A program made the position numbers and the translations under genes. A stretch of 64,000 bases of DNA, from the NCBI GenBank assembly GCA_905182155.1, contig CAJJAX010000009.1, forward strand, positions 20,380 to 84,379. Reading direction: 5' to 3'. Origin of the DNA: an uncultured Pseudomonadales bacterium (GTDB lineage: Bacteria; Pseudomonadota; Gammaproteobacteria; Pseudomonadales; Azotimanducaceae). Under the pieces are notes generated by a model, which saw nothing but the letters and a program-made list of their open reading frames with translations, made no database searches and had not been told where the DNA came from. Below, piece by piece: positions 29,710 through 40,090 of the stretch (position 1 is the stretch's first letter; each line of letters opens with the position of its first letter).

Positions 29710-30969
29710 TCAATCAGGTGAGATTTCCGCAAGCCGCTTGCCTGCCGTTTCGGGCAAGAATAACCAAACCATAACGGGTGCGACGAGCGAAATGGCGCAA
29801 AGCACCGCGATCGACGTCCAGTTTGACTCAAACACCGTGTAAAGCAGGGATACCGCGGTCAATCCAAGAATTCCCGATGCGGTCGCAACAATCGCCTTAA
29901 AACCGGTCGCCGTGGAACGGTATCGAGTCGGGAACAATTCCGTACCATAACTCGTTGTCGTCACCTCACTGCCCATTAAGAAGAAGATAAGACCCACCCA
30001 TAAAAACGGTACAAACACCCCACCCATGGCATAAAACGTGAGCGCGGCAAGCGCGAACAGACCGGTAAACAAAATGGTGACGGGCCGACGACCGTATCGA
30101 TCACTCAGCCACCCCGCAAGCGGATTTCCAATGATCGCCAGGGCGCCGCCCGCCAGGTTAAGCATTGCGACATTTGAGGGCTCCCACCCGTGCACATCGA
30201 GTAAATACTTTGGCGCAAAGAAAGCGGCCGTGCTGCCAGCAAGCATCAGGGCGAACACCGCGCCAAAAAGACCTATCGTACGCTTGGGTAGGTGGGTAAA
30301 CAGATCGACAATGTTTTGCATTACCGGTTCGTGGACCTGCACCTCCGCCCTAAATTGCTCGGTTTCGGGGAGACTATGGCGCCAATAAGCGATGAACAGT
30401 AACGGAATCAACCCGACCGCATACAAAGACCGCCAACCGTAGGGCACGTAGTCCACGAATCCGAACATCACCGCCGCAAATCCTGAACCGCAAGCGGCCA
30501 CAGCGCCCAGAGCGCCGATACCCCAACCTCTATGTTTGGGCGAAAACTCCTCAGCAATCACGACCGCCGCAATCAATACTTCAGCGGTTCCAAAGCATCT
30601 CGCGAACATCTGGAACACAACAAACGCCTCTGCGTTAGGTGACACCGCCGTCGCCCCAGTAAAGAGGGTATACCCAACGACTGTGATCAATAGAATCAAT
30701 CGTCGACCGTATCGATCCGCCGCTATTGCGAGAAAAACCGCTAAAAACGAGCCTGCTCTAACGAAGGCCCCCAAGAATCCAACATCCGATTCTGCAATGA
30801 GAAGTTCAGCTTGTATCTTGGTGAGGTTTAAGGAAAACAGGTACATATCGTACTGCTCGAAAAACGACACCGCTGACAGCAAGCCAAGCAGCTTCCACTG
30901 GTGCTTGCTTAATTCAGGTGGCCGCCCCAGAAAAGGCGCAAATCGATACCAAAACGGGACGTTACTCAT
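29710..30969 (-). CDS. MFS transporter (metabolite:H+ symporter type)
   Basis: A 419-residue transporter; the start at ATG 30969 follows GGGGAA, and the upstream 16 codons are unlikely to be used. The sugar/metabolite porter signature appears twice as AADRYGRR and WLSDRYGRRP, with LFPTRYRSTATG after the ninth helix and LPETAGKRLAEI at the end. Such proteins take up sugars, aromatic acids or carboxylates with protons. It lies directly downstream of the second carotenoid oxygenase on the same strand and could import its substrate or export a product. Confidence 0.9.
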   Translation of the reverse strand: MSNVPFWYRFAPFLGRPPELSKHQWKLLGLLSAVSFFEQYDMYLFSLNLTKIQAELLIAESDVGFLGAFVRAGSFLAVFLAIAADRYGRRLILLITVVGYTLFTGATAVSPNAEAFVVFQMFARCFGTAEVLIAAVVIAEEFSPKHRGWGIGALGAVAACGSGFAAVMFGFVDYVPYGWRSLYAVGLIPLLFIAYWRHSLPETEQFRAEVQVHEPVMQNIVDLFTHLPKRTIGLFGAVFALMLAGSTAAFFAPKYLLDVHGWEPSNVAMLNLAGGALAIIGNPLAGWLSDRYGRRPVTILFTGLFALAALTFYAMGGVFVPFLWVGLIFFLMGSEVTTTSYGTELFPTRYRSTATGFKAIVATASGILGLTAVSLLYTVFESNWTSIAVLCAISLVAPVMVWLFLPETAGKRLAEISPD

Positions 30970-31256
30970 GTTGAAAATTCCCCTTTTCGGCAATGGGACC
31001 TGACCAGCCAGGTTCAATATTTTTTGCGGTCAGCATTGGTCGCTCTCGAACAAGTTCAAAAATTAAGGCGCAACCGATTCGACCTTATTGGTTGGGGCGG
31101 CAAGGCACCGTGCCTCGTTGATTGCTTTCAAATGAGGAATCCCGGAGCGTGTGCCGCGAGGCGCGCTCGAGCCCAAAAACTTGAGGGACTTGAGACAACG
31201 CCAGGTTAAATCTGCGTTAAAGCCCAACAAGCCTTTATTGGCCATTCAACACGTGG

Positions 31257-32627
31257 TTAGTCGGCTACAAAATTTCCATGAAAACCAAATGGCACCCGTG
31301 CATTGAGTTTAACGATGGCCAGTGGTTTCGCCTCGAGATCCTGCGCATCAATAATGTGCAGTTCACTTAACTGGGTGTCGCCATTGTAGATAACGGACAA
31401 TAGGTAACCGGCATCTTCTGCTTCGCCGTTTGAAGAGGCTACAAACACAGGCTCGCCACCCGCGCAGTTGTCGCCAACGCGATAGGTTTGTGTGGTGCCC
31501 GCCTTAAGGTCAAATTTGACCAGATCTGAGAACCCATGCACGCCGCCGGTCTTCAAGGCATAGCCGTACCGGTGTGGGTAACATTCAACATTAGGATTCA
31601 CTCTAGGAAACTCCAGGTCGATGTCACTCAAAACCGTTGTGGCCACGGTGCCAGCAGCTGGATCGATGACCCACCGTACCAAGCTAGCTCCTTGCTCGTA
31701 ATTATCATCCCCCGGCGCCGTCATCATCTTGTGATACCGCACAACATCCATGACAATTTTATCGCCATCGTCGTAACTGTTCAGGGGGTGAAAAACGTAA
31801 CAAGGCTCAATATCGATCCACTGCACGGTGTCTGAATCACTTGAGCGGTTCAGGATGCCTAATCGGGCTTGATGCGCATCAAGCCATTGGAAGGGAAAGG
31901 AAAACCCTTTCTCCACCAACGCCAAATCGAAGACCACAGGCAGGTCCATAAAGACAACGCGTGTCTCAGTCACGCCAAAATCGTGCATCATGACTGCAGC
32001 GGGCAGTTCGATATCGATACTTTTGAGTAGTTCACCGCTCGCGGAGGCTTGATGATAGCGCAGGAACGGCGCAAACATTTCATAGCCGAAAAACAACATC
32101 TCGCCCGTGCGGCCATCGACTTTTGGATGCGCGGTCATACTGCTCGCGAGTTTTCCCGCGTAATCAAAGAGGCCTTTTGTCTCAAGTTGTCGATCCAGTT
32201 CATAGGGAAGCCCAACCTCCGGCAAGGCTAAAACTCGGCCACCGTGGCCGATGACATTCACATTGCCGGAACTCTGGATCATCAACTCGACCTGACTGCC
32301 CCCTGTTGCGGCGGGCAGGCCCGTTTTTTCAGCCAGCGCCTTGGTTCTAACCCACCGATTGCGATAGCTTTTCGCCTGGCCATTGCTCAGGTGAATGGCG
32401 TGCAGCATCGCGTCACCCGTGAACCAATGGTGGTTGGGCCCGGGGGCGACTGGATTAGGGCCCGAACGCAGCAGAGTGCCTTGCAGATTTTCTGGAATCG
32501 AACCGATGACCTCTAAATGATCAAAGCTGTTTTCGATGTCAACCGGTGCAAAATTACCCTGTAAAACAGGATTGTCCTGCACCTGAAGCGCTTTGTTGTC
32601 GATTAACGTGTTTAATAATTCTGACAT
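31257..32627 (-). CDS. Carotenoid/stilbene cleavage oxygenase, copy 2
   Basis: An intact 456-residue RPE65/lignostilbene dioxygenase family enzyme. The four iron-binding His are His167 (TAHPKVDG), His215 (MMHDFGVTET), His280 (FHPLNSYDDGD) and His450 (FGFHGNF). It cleaves double bonds in apocarotenoids or stilbenoids using O2. It differs clearly from copy 1, so the two are not a recent duplication. The promoter region carries two overlapping inverted repeats, and a TetR gene lies upstream on the same strand, which suggests specific control. Confidence 0.94.
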   Translation of the reverse strand: MSELLNTLIDNKALQVQDNPVLQGNFAPVDIENSFDHLEVIGSIPENLQGTLLRSGPNPVAPGPNHHWFTGDAMLHAIHLSNGQAKSYRNRWVRTKALAEKTGLPAATGGSQVELMIQSSGNVNVIGHGGRVLALPEVGLPYELDRQLETKGLFDYAGKLASSMTAHPKVDGRTGEMLFFGYEMFAPFLRYHQASASGELLKSIDIELPAAVMMHDFGVTETRVVFMDLPVVFDLALVEKGFSFPFQWLDAHQARLGILNRSSDSDTVQWIDIEPCYVFHPLNSYDDGDKIVMDVVRYHKMMTAPGDDNYEQGASLVRWVIDPAAGTVATTVLSDIDLEFPRVNPNVECYPHRYGYALKTGGVHGFSDLVKFDLKAGTTQTYRVGDNCAGGEPVFVASSNGEAEDAGYLLSVIYNGDTQLSELHIIDAQDLEAKPLAIVKLNARVPFGFHGNFVAD

Positions 32628-32681
32628 CGGTTCTACCTTTTTGACGGGTCATTTGTATTGTGTGCGCAGCATGCCAAAATC

Positions 32682-32729
32682 AGAGATCTTGTCGCCGTCT
32701 AGATCTCTATTCTGACCCATATCTAGACG
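32682..32729. promoter_or_regulatory. Overlapping inverted repeats upstream of carotenoid oxygenase copy 2 (candidate operator)
   Basis: Two perfect inverted repeats: AGAGATCT (682-689 in this kilobase) with AGATCTCT (701-708), and CGTCTAGAT (32696-32704) with ATCTAGACG (32721-32729). They lie 55-102 bases upstream of the oxygenase start codon and between it and the end of the TetR gene. Position and symmetry suit a TetR-type operator. Confidence 0.55.
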
Positions 32730-32933
32730 ATGTCAAGTTTCATTTTAGGCGTCAATTCATGACGCGAGGCCTGAAGACAAAAGCATTCACCAATAGCGCG
32801 ATCTTACGCCTGGGTTCATTCGATTGGCGATGGCGTCGCAAGCTTAAAACCTATCGAGCGACACTGGGCGGGATTCACGCCCAACTGATAAGTGATGGGT
32901 GCAGGCGGTTAAAAAGATCGCGCGGTTGCGGCT

Positions 32934-33563
32934 TTAGACTGCCCGCTGCTGCAAAAGATTCGAAAGACGATCTGAGTTTTCTCGCATTATTTTAAAGTGG
33001 GCGTCGTCTGGGATCATGCTCAGTTGGCCTTCGAGACGAAGATGCGCGTAGCCATGGATGTAGCACCAACCGATGAGAATGTCTTTGATGACGGGGTTGC
33101 CTTTGCCAGAGACTTCAGACAGTAGAGAAATTTCGGGTTCGCCGCGCTGACGCAGAATCACATTGGTAAGCTCGATTAATGTCTCAGCCATCGCCGTGGG
33201 TGGTGACTCAACGCTGTAGGCCAATAGATCCTTACGAAACATGATCCTGAAATGTTCCGGATAGGTTTCTGCAAACTCAACATAGGCCAGGCCTGTCGCG
33301 TACATTTCCTCATGCAAATCACCAACAACCGACTTCAATTTTTCCTGCAGTAGGGCCACGAGTCGCTCATAACCGCGTGCAGCGACGGCGGTCAGTAATG
33401 CATTAACGTCCCCAAAATGGTGCGCGGGCGCCGCATGAGAAACCTTTGCAAGACGCGCACACGCGCGCATTGTAAAACCCTGCAATCCCTCACGCAGCAA
33501 TAAGGCATCGGCTGCATCCAGCAGGGCATTTTTAAGATCACCGTGGTGATAAACCGATTTCAT
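32934..33563 (-). CDS. TetR family transcriptional regulator
   Basis: A 209-residue TetR regulator; ATG 33563 gives the usual start MKSVYHHGDLKNALLDAA. The helix-turn-helix lies at FTMRACARLAKVSHAAPAHH with the typical F.D...L after it. The C-terminal ligand domain resembles the WHG/TetR_C type (YVEFAETYPEHFRIMF). The ligand is unknown. It sits upstream of carotenoid oxygenase copy 2 on the same strand, with the inverted repeats between them, and downstream of the aldolase gene. Confidence 0.9.
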   Translation of the reverse strand: MKSVYHHGDLKNALLDAADALLLREGLQGFTMRACARLAKVSHAAPAHHFGDVNALLTAVAARGYERLVALLQEKLKSVVGDLHEEMYATGLAYVEFAETYPEHFRIMFRKDLLAYSVESPPTAMAETLIELTNVILRQRGEPEISLLSEVSGKGNPVIKDILIGWCYIHGYAHLRLEGQLSMIPDDAHFKIMRENSDRLSNLLQQRAV

Positions 33564-33709
33564 TAAATCTCTCAATCCTATTTAGGCCTCAAAACCAGAT
33601 CGGCAGCCCCTTAATGCACTTCGGGTCCCAGACGTCTTTCTTGAGGATACTGCAGGGCGCCTGACGCGTCGCCAAGGTGGCCTCAAGACAATCACCGTCA
33701 AGGATACCG

Positions 33710-34507
33710 CTAGTTATATCCAGTCGACTCGACTGCCGCAACGCCCGTATCACCCCTGGCCGATCGCAGCTCTTGTCGCGCAAGCCTTGCCATGAAACCA
33801 CTATCGGTGCCCAGCGTGACGAGGTTAAAGCCCATTTTAAGGTAACGTTTTGAGTAATCGAGACTGCCTGTGTGGATACCGGCGGCGATGCCGGCAGTTT
33901 TACAGACCGATTGAATTTTCGCAACGGCTTCAACGTGTTTTGGATCTTCAAAGGCCATCGGCCCCAAACCCAAGGCGTAACTGAGGTCTGAAGGACCAAT
34001 ATAGATTGCATCCAAGCCCGGTGTTGCTGCGATGTCTTCGAGGTTATCCAGCCCTTCTTTGGTTTCAATCATGGCGATGCAGGCAATTTCAGAATTCGCT
34101 TCTTCGGCATAGTTTTTGCCGCCATACATCGCTGCCCGAATGGGACCAAATGAGCGCATACCCTCCGGCGGGTAGCGGCAGGCCGCCACCGATTTTTCAG
34201 CTTCCGCACGATTATTAATGAGCGGCACGATCACGCCATAAGCACCGGCATCGAGCGCTTTCATAATCTCAGCAGGTTCATTCCAGGGTACTCTAACAAA
34301 CGGAATCGTTTGCGTGGTTGAGATCGCAGGCAACATCACTTTCACATCTTGGTAGTCCAGCAAGCCATGCTGCATATCGATGCAGAGCCAGTCGAAGCCG
34401 ATGTGCGCCATGGTTTCAGCCGTAAACGCATCGCCAATCGACAGCCAGCCGCCGATGGTTTGCTTGCCTTGCCGCCAGCCCCGTAACACATGATTTTCTC
34501 TCATCAA
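33710..34507 (-). CDS. HpaI/HpcH family class II aldolase
   Basis: A 265-residue metal-dependent aldolase of the 2,4-dihydroxyhept-2-enedioate aldolase / 2-keto-3-deoxy-L-rhamnonate aldolase family. Active-site residues match HpcH: His47 (DMQHGLLDY), Arg72 (FVRVPW), and metal ligands Glu148 (MIETKEG) and Asp174 (IGPSDLS). The family splits 4-hydroxy-2-oxo acids into pyruvate and an aldehyde. It fits aromatic or sugar-acid breakdown. A tail after residue 250 is variable. Confidence 0.92.
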   Translation of the reverse strand: MMRENHVLRGWRQGKQTIGGWLSIGDAFTAETMAHIGFDWLCIDMQHGLLDYQDVKVMLPAISTTQTIPFVRVPWNEPAEIMKALDAGAYGVIVPLINNRAEAEKSVAACRYPPEGMRSFGPIRAAMYGGKNYAEEANSEIACIAMIETKEGLDNLEDIAATPGLDAIYIGPSDLSYALGLGPMAFEDPKHVEAVAKIQSVCKTAGIAAGIHTGSLDYSKRYLKMGFNLVTLGTDSGFMARLARQELRSARGDTGVAAVESTGYN

Positions 34508-34743
34508 TACATCCTTAGTGATCGCCTGGCAAAAAGACTTGCTGCTGCGCTAACCTCAAGTTGGCGCAAGGCATGGCACGCGCTGTCATGAGCCGCGCTG
34601 TTTTATGGCATCTTCACAACGCTGCCCAGCCAAATGCTGGTGACCGTTTTTCGACACGCTGCATCACACTGAGCAGGCAAGACCGCGCTCGCAATAACCC
34701 GGAGCGCCGGCTTAAGACGCCCAATGAAGCGCGCAAATCGCGA

Positions 34744-35953
34744 TTAACCGGATGCCGTTGGCACCTCGCTAAAGGGGATGCCCTTGTCGACTCGAATATC
34801 TTGCGGCATGCCCAGCACCCGCTCGGCGATAATGTTCGCCATGATCTCGTCCGTGCCGCCTGCGATCCGTAGACCTGGCGAGGCCATATAGGTTGCTTGA
34901 AACAAGCCCGCGCGCTCGGACAATTTTTCGTCCCAAATCACACCGGACTGCTCCAGCAAATCCAGCGCAAAGCTCGCCATATCTTGTTGTTTGGGTGCCC
35001 CAACGAGTTTCCGATGGAATTTTCTGGTCCAGGAATTTCGCCACGAGAAATCGCTGTCATTGACCGATAACCGGTAAAACGCAGACCAGACTCTTGCACA
35101 TACCAGTTAGCCAACTTCGCCGAACCGAAGGATCTTCGATTGCTGGCCGGTCACCCAAATCAACAGACTGGGCAAGCTCGAAAACAGAATCAAAATTAAC
35201 GCCGCCACCACCACCGCCGATCGACGCGCGCTCATTCATAAGCGTTGTCAGCGCAACCTGCCAGCCCTGCCCCACATTGCCTAACCGCTGCGCATCGGGA
35301 ATGCGAACATCGGTAAAATACACTTCATTGAAGTTCGCGCCGCCAGAAATTTGCCGAATGGGCTTGATCTCAATTCCGGGTGATTTCATATCTAAGAAGA
35401 AATAGGTTAACCCTTGGTGTTTCGGCGCCTCGGGGTCGGTTCTTAAAACCAGCACGCCGAAGTCGGAGTAATGCGCACCCGAGGTCCAAATCTTTTGACC
35501 GTTGACAATCCAGTCATCGCCATCCTTCACGCCTTTGGTGCGAAGCGCTGCAAGGTCCGAGCCGCCCGCCGGCTCACTGAACAACTGGCACCACACGTCC
35601 TCGCCACTGGCCAACGGCGGCATAAAGCGCTGATTTTGTTCTTCGGTCGCCCACGTCATCATGGTTGGCGCGCACATCCCTTGACCAATGGCGAAGATGC
35701 CCGCTGGGGTATCAAACTTGGCTTCTTCTTGATTGAAGATCACCTGATCGATTGCGCTGGCATCTCGACCACCATGCGCTTTGGGCCAACGAATGCAGGC
35801 CCAACCGGCATCATGCTTTTTCTTTTGCCAAAGTTTCGCGCGCCCAATGTAATCCATTCCAGCAAGCTCAGGCTCATCCGGTACATTCGCCGCTAACCAG
35901 CTCTGAACTTCGGCTCGAAATTCTGCTTCTTGAGGGGTGTCATTAAAATCCAT
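34744..35953 (-). CDS. Acyl-CoA dehydrogenase, large-type, two frame breaks
   Basis: FAD-dependent acyl-CoA dehydrogenase of about 400 residues. The start MDFNDTPQEAEFRAEVQSWL, QLFSEPAGGSDLAAL and VNGQKIWTSGAHYSD are typical. Two single-base losses are visible: near 35116 (an A missing in the - strand run before LANWYV) and near 35011 (a C missing in SIGKLVGAP). Joined, the frame reads VQESGLRFTGYRSMTAISRG, then EIPGPENSIGKLVG, and ends IAGGTDEIMANIIAERVLGM, the family C-terminus. It lies 3 bases after the neighbouring acyl-CoA dehydrogenase, a pair typical of steroid or branched-acyl breakdown (FadE-type heteromers). Confidence 0.9.
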
Positions 35954-35969
35954 ATTCTAGCTCCAGGTC

Positions 35970-37081
35970 TTATGCTGCGCGTTGCGCCTCAATTGCACTA
36001 ATAAGTTTTTCTTGCCAAATGGCTTCTGAACCAATGTTGACCGATAACAGTTTCGAGCGGCGATAGGGAAATTGGCAATCAAACTCCAGGTAAATCCCAT
36101 GCCGCCATGGGTCTGAATATTTTCTTTCGCCGCGTAGTAATAGGCTTGTATTGCGGCAACTCGGGCGGATGCCGCCGCGACCGGCAACTCACTTGAGTTC
36201 GTCGACAGCGCCCAGGCACCAAAGTAACAGTTGCCACGGGCAAGGGTGTTTTTCACGTAAGCCGCTGCAAGCTTGTGCTTAATGGCTTGATAGGTGGCAA
36301 TGGGTCGACCAAAAGCAAACCGGCCCAAAGCATATTCCTTCGCCATGTTTAGAGCGGTCTCGGCACCGCCCACCTGCTCCCAAGCAAACAGCACCGCCGC
36401 ACGGTTATACAGCTGCTGCAATTGAATCCAGCCCGTGCCGGCGTCTCCGAGCAATTCAGCGCTCGCGCCATCAAAGGTAATCGACGCGTGGGACCGGCTG
36501 GGATCAAGGGTTGTCACCACCTGGCGCTGACAACCCGGCTGATTTAAATCAACCAGCGCAAGCACCGGGCCCGCATCGCTGGTCGCGACAACCACGGCAA
36601 AGTCAGCAATATCGCCATCGGCCACGGGTATTTTTAAGCCGGAGAGGGCGCCATCAGAATATCGCGTCGCAAGCTTTGCCGCCGTGAGTTGACCGCTGGC
36701 CTCAGAATCTGCAAGACAACCAATCACAGCACCTGAGGCGAGTTTTGGCAGCCAAGCGGCTTTTTGTGCGTCGGACCCTGCCGCCAAAATGGCTTCTGTT
36801 GCTAGATACACAGAAGAAGAAAAGGGCAAGGGCGCCAAGCATCGACCCAACTCTTCTGCGATCACCGATAGCTCAAGGTAGCTCAGGCCCAGACCATCGT
36901 ATTCCTCTGGGATCACCGTTGCCGTCCAGCCCATGTCGATGACCTTCTGCCAAAGGCTCTGATCAAAGGCCGCATCGCCATCTAAAACCGTTCGAACAGC
37001 TTGCGGTGGGCATTCGGCTTTTAAAAAAGACTGCGCCTGCTCCCGAAGCATGTTCTGCTCATCTGAAAATTCAAAATTCAT
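35970..37081 (-). CDS. Acyl-CoA dehydrogenase, partner subunit, one frame break near the end
   Basis: An acyl-CoA dehydrogenase of about 370 residues, starting MNFEFSDEQNMLREQAQSFL, with the middle LADSEASGQ and C-terminal HGGMGFTWE. Near 36086-36087 a G is missing on the coding strand. With GGG the tail becomes FDCQFPYRRSKLLSVNIGSE and on to EKLISAIEAQRAA, ending at 35970, only 17 bases before the next gene; the uncorrected frame runs on to 35957. The weak similarity of the active-site region to typical FadE enzymes fits a two-subunit (alpha2beta2) acyl-CoA dehydrogenase with the adjacent gene. Confidence 0.9.
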
Positions 37082-37509
37082 GGTGTGTTATCCCCTCAAC
37101 GTCTATCTCGTTGTTTGTGAAACCGTGATCTTTAGCTTGGTCCGAGTGCTCCTGCCCAACCTGGGCGCAAAACGTTTCCGCCGCTGGCTGAGTGGCTCAC
37201 CTGCCGGACCACTTCAAGGTATCACGATGACGTCGGGTGGCCAACTAGATCCTTTGGCGCAGCGTCTTGGTGGTGCGCAAGATCGTATTAACCGATAGGG
37301 CGCCGAGGCTCGGCCCAAATCACGACTCACTATAAACCGGGCCAACCGCTGCAAGGCCGAGCTCGAGGTTGCCCAGGCCGGCACAACAACAATCAAAACC
37401 ACAACGCTTGCGGTTAGGGCAGAGCCTGCCACGGCGCGGGCCGCATCATGGCCAGGCGCATCACGCTTTATGGTACCGCGCCAACAAAGCCCAAAGCATC
37501 GCGCAAGAC
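37082..37509. other. Intergenic stretch without a recognised gene
   Basis: 428 bases between the acyl-CoA dehydrogenase start and the beta-lactamase-like gene end. Short open frames exist on both strands but none has a binding site or family pattern. Confidence 0.45.
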
Positions 37510-38762
37510 TTAAGGTTGCTGATGCCGGTAGTCGCCTAAGCGGGACCGCGCGTAACCTTGGCTTTGATACAGCGTATCCACCAGGGTCTGGCTCCGCTCG
37601 TTGAGCAAAATGCCAGGCCCCATTTGGTTCATGACGTAACCAAACGACAGCCCAAGCTCTGGCTCGGCAAAGCCTAAGCTGCCGCCAGCGCCAGCGTGAC
37701 CGAATGCCTGTTGCCCAAGAATTAAGCTCTCTAACGCGCCGCCGGACCGGCCTAAGTTGTTCATAGTTTTCATAAACCCAGCGCTAAAATGGGTCGGCAT
37801 CATTAAGGTTCGATCGATGCCGCCTCTAACGGCTGTTTCAGCCATCACCTGAACTTGCTCAGGGCTCATAAACTGTTTGTCACCCGAGGTGCCCTGCTGG
37901 GCAAGCGGCGCGTACAGTCTAGCCAAACCCAGTGCATTGGTCAGGCCGCCACCTGCGCCAAACTCAGCAAGATAGCTTTCGGGCGCGTCCGCTTTAAAGC
38001 CGCCGGTATTAAAATACGCTTTTGCCGGGATCGATTCCGGGTCTTTAATGAGGTGCTGGGTAAACGCCGCCGGCGCCATGCCCCGTTGCGGCTTAAACCG
38101 CGCCAACCTTGCAACCCGATGATGCGCCGAGACGGGTAGGCCAATCCAGAAGTCCGCGCCAGCGGCTCAGCAATCCATTGCCTGAAAAATGCCCTAAGGA
38201 CTGACCGGAGATTCGCCGCACCAGTTCACCCACCAACCAGCCAAAGGTCAAGGCGTGGTAACTTTGCGCGCTCGAGGCCGCCGAGGAGCGGCGCCGCTTG
38301 CGCGAGGGTCTGCGTCATATAATCCCAATCCAAAAAAGCGCCAGGTTTTAAAGCGGTGTTCAGGGCCGGTAAACCGCTGGTATGGCTCAGCAGCATTGCA
38401 ACCGTGGTGTCGCCTTTACCGGACTGGTCGTACTCCGGCCAATATCGACTGACCGGATCGTTTAAGGAAACCCGGCCCTGATCGATCAAAAGATGCAGAC
38501 ACAACGCCACGGCAGCTTTGGTACACGAATGCACAACACACAGCGTGTCGGGCTGCCAGGGCCTTTGCCGCCCTTGATCGACAAAGCCGCCTCTAAGATC
38601 CACCAAGACTTGCTCGCCTTGGATCAGCGCCAAACTCGCACCCAGTTCCCCGCGATCGGTAAAATTGCGAACGAATGCCTCGAGCAGCGGCTCAAACTCA
38701 GGCGCGCACCACCCCGAGACCACGCCCATCGGTAACTGTATTTCCCGCTCCATGACCGTCAT
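37510..38762 (-). CDS. Serine beta-lactamase family esterase, several frame breaks
   Basis: A class C beta-lactamase-fold hydrolase of about 415 residues (EstB-type). The N-terminal piece (38226-38762) carries the catalytic SxxK as SCTK in CVVHSCTKAAVAL and the following SHTSGLP. The C-terminal piece (37510-38106) has GGGLTNALGLARLYAPLA and FGHAGAGGSLGFAEPELG, with the HAGAGG motif in place of KTG. Between them the frame shifts about three times: near 38280, in an A run at 38185-38189 (one T short on the coding strand) and near 38157; corrected it reads SYHALTFGWLVGELVRRISG and HFFRQWIAEPL. Likely an esterase or carboxypeptidase-like enzyme. Confidence 0.85.
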
Positions 38763-38842
38763 TCCTGATCAGACTGCTTAAAACCAGCATACACGGAAGT
38801 CTGGAGCCGCTAAACTGGCGCCTTTTTTAAGGGTCGCCCACA

Positions 38843-40090
38843 TTGATCAAGCCGTTAGCACAAGGAAAGGGCTTTCTCGGATGGCGAATGGTCGGTGTGG
38901 CATTTTTTGTCGACTTTATAGCGGTTGGCTTCTTTTTCTACTCCTACGGCGTCTTCTTCAAAGCCATCGCAACTGAATTTGGCGACTCACGACTCGGCGT
39001 TGCCGTTGGCATTACCTTAACCCAAGGGGTTGGGGCAATCTTGGCACCCATCATAGGGCGGGCTCTTGATCGATACCCGCTGAAATTGATCATGGCCATC
39101 GGCGCCCTGTCGATGGGGACCGGATTTCTGCTGCTCGGCGTCTCCTCAACGGCGCTGCAGTTTTATTTGATCCTCAGTATCTTTGTGGGGTTTGGTGCGG
39201 GCGCGATGGGCCAATTGGCCACGTCAAAATTGGTGAGCAACTGGTTTGTTTTGAAGCGCGGTATGGCGCTCGGCATTGCCGCAACCGGCATTTCCTTGTC
39301 CGGCGTCATCATGCCCAACATCAGCGCGGCCTTGATTACCAACTACGGTTGGCGAGAAGGGTTCTTGTTCTATGGCGCGGTGACCATCATTCTAGTGGTC
39401 CCGCTGGTTCTCGCATTTGTGATTTCAAAACCTGAGGAAGTGGGGCAATTACCCGATGGTGAAACCGAGATCGCGCGTCTTCCTACACCAAAGCCGCCAC
39501 TAAGAACCCGAGATTTTTTAACCGACCGGAATTTTTGGATGCTGGTGATGGTCATCGGACTTTTATTCTGCATCCAATCCGGCACCTTGATTCATATGGT
39601 GCCGCAACTGACAGACCGCGGCTACACCCTCTATGGCGCGTCTTTTATTGCATCCTGTACTGCCGGATTCGGTATTTTTGGCAAGCTGACCTTTGGCAGC
39701 CTGATTGATCGCTGGGATGTCCGCCACGCTTTATGGCTCGGTATTGCCAGTCAAGTGCTTGGCCAACTAATTATGCTGTTGTTGCCGGGTTATACCCCGT
39801 TTCTAATCGGCGCCTGTTTTTTTGGCTTTGGTATGGGGGGCGTGGTGCCCATGCAGGGCGCCGTGGTGGGTGCTGCCTTTGGTCGCGCCTCGTTCGGCCG
39901 TGTTCTGGGCGCGATGCGACCCCCCATGGCCGTTATTCACCTTGCTGGCGTGCCTTTCGCAGGCTGGATCTACGACACGACAGGCGACTATACGGTGGCC
40001 TTCACCACGTTCATTATTCTTTATCTGTTTGCCGCCGCCGCGGTACTCGGTATCTCGGTCAATACCAAGTCCAATCGCGCGCTTAACTGA
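38843..40090 (+). CDS. MFS transporter (monocarboxylate/OFA type)
   Basis: A 415-residue transporter with 12 membrane segments, starting at TTG 38843 with AAGGG upstream. The N-terminal half holds FVDFIAVGFFFYSYGVFF and GRALDRYPLKL, the C-terminal half FGKLTFGSLIDRWDVRHALW. The pattern matches MCT/oxalate-formate antiporter-like MFS proteins carrying carboxylates. It overlaps the convergent MATE gene by 8 bases at its 3' end. Confidence 0.89.
   Translation: MIKPLAQGKGFLGWRMVGVAFFVDFIAVGFFFYSYGVFFKAIATEFGDSRLGVAVGITLTQGVGAILAPIIGRALDRYPLKLIMAIGALSMGTGFLLLGVSSTALQFYLILSIFVGFGAGAMGQLATSKLVSNWFVLKRGMALGIAATGISLSGVIMPNISAALITNYGWREGFLFYGAVTIILVVPLVLAFVISKPEEVGQLPDGETEIARLPTPKPPLRTRDFLTDRNFWMLVMVIGLLFCIQSGTLIHMVPQLTDRGYTLYGASFIASCTAGFGIFGKLTFGSLIDRWDVRHALWLGIASQVLGQLIMLLLPGYTPFLIGACFFGFGMGGVVPMQGAVVGAAFGRASFGRVLGAMRPPMAVIHLAGVPFAGWIYDTTGDYTVAFTTFIILYLFAAAAVLGISVNTKSNRALN

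Noticed and set aside
33589..34068. Second - strand open frame overlapping the aldolase
   Set aside because: It is out of frame with the intact HpaI-type gene, which has all active-site residues.
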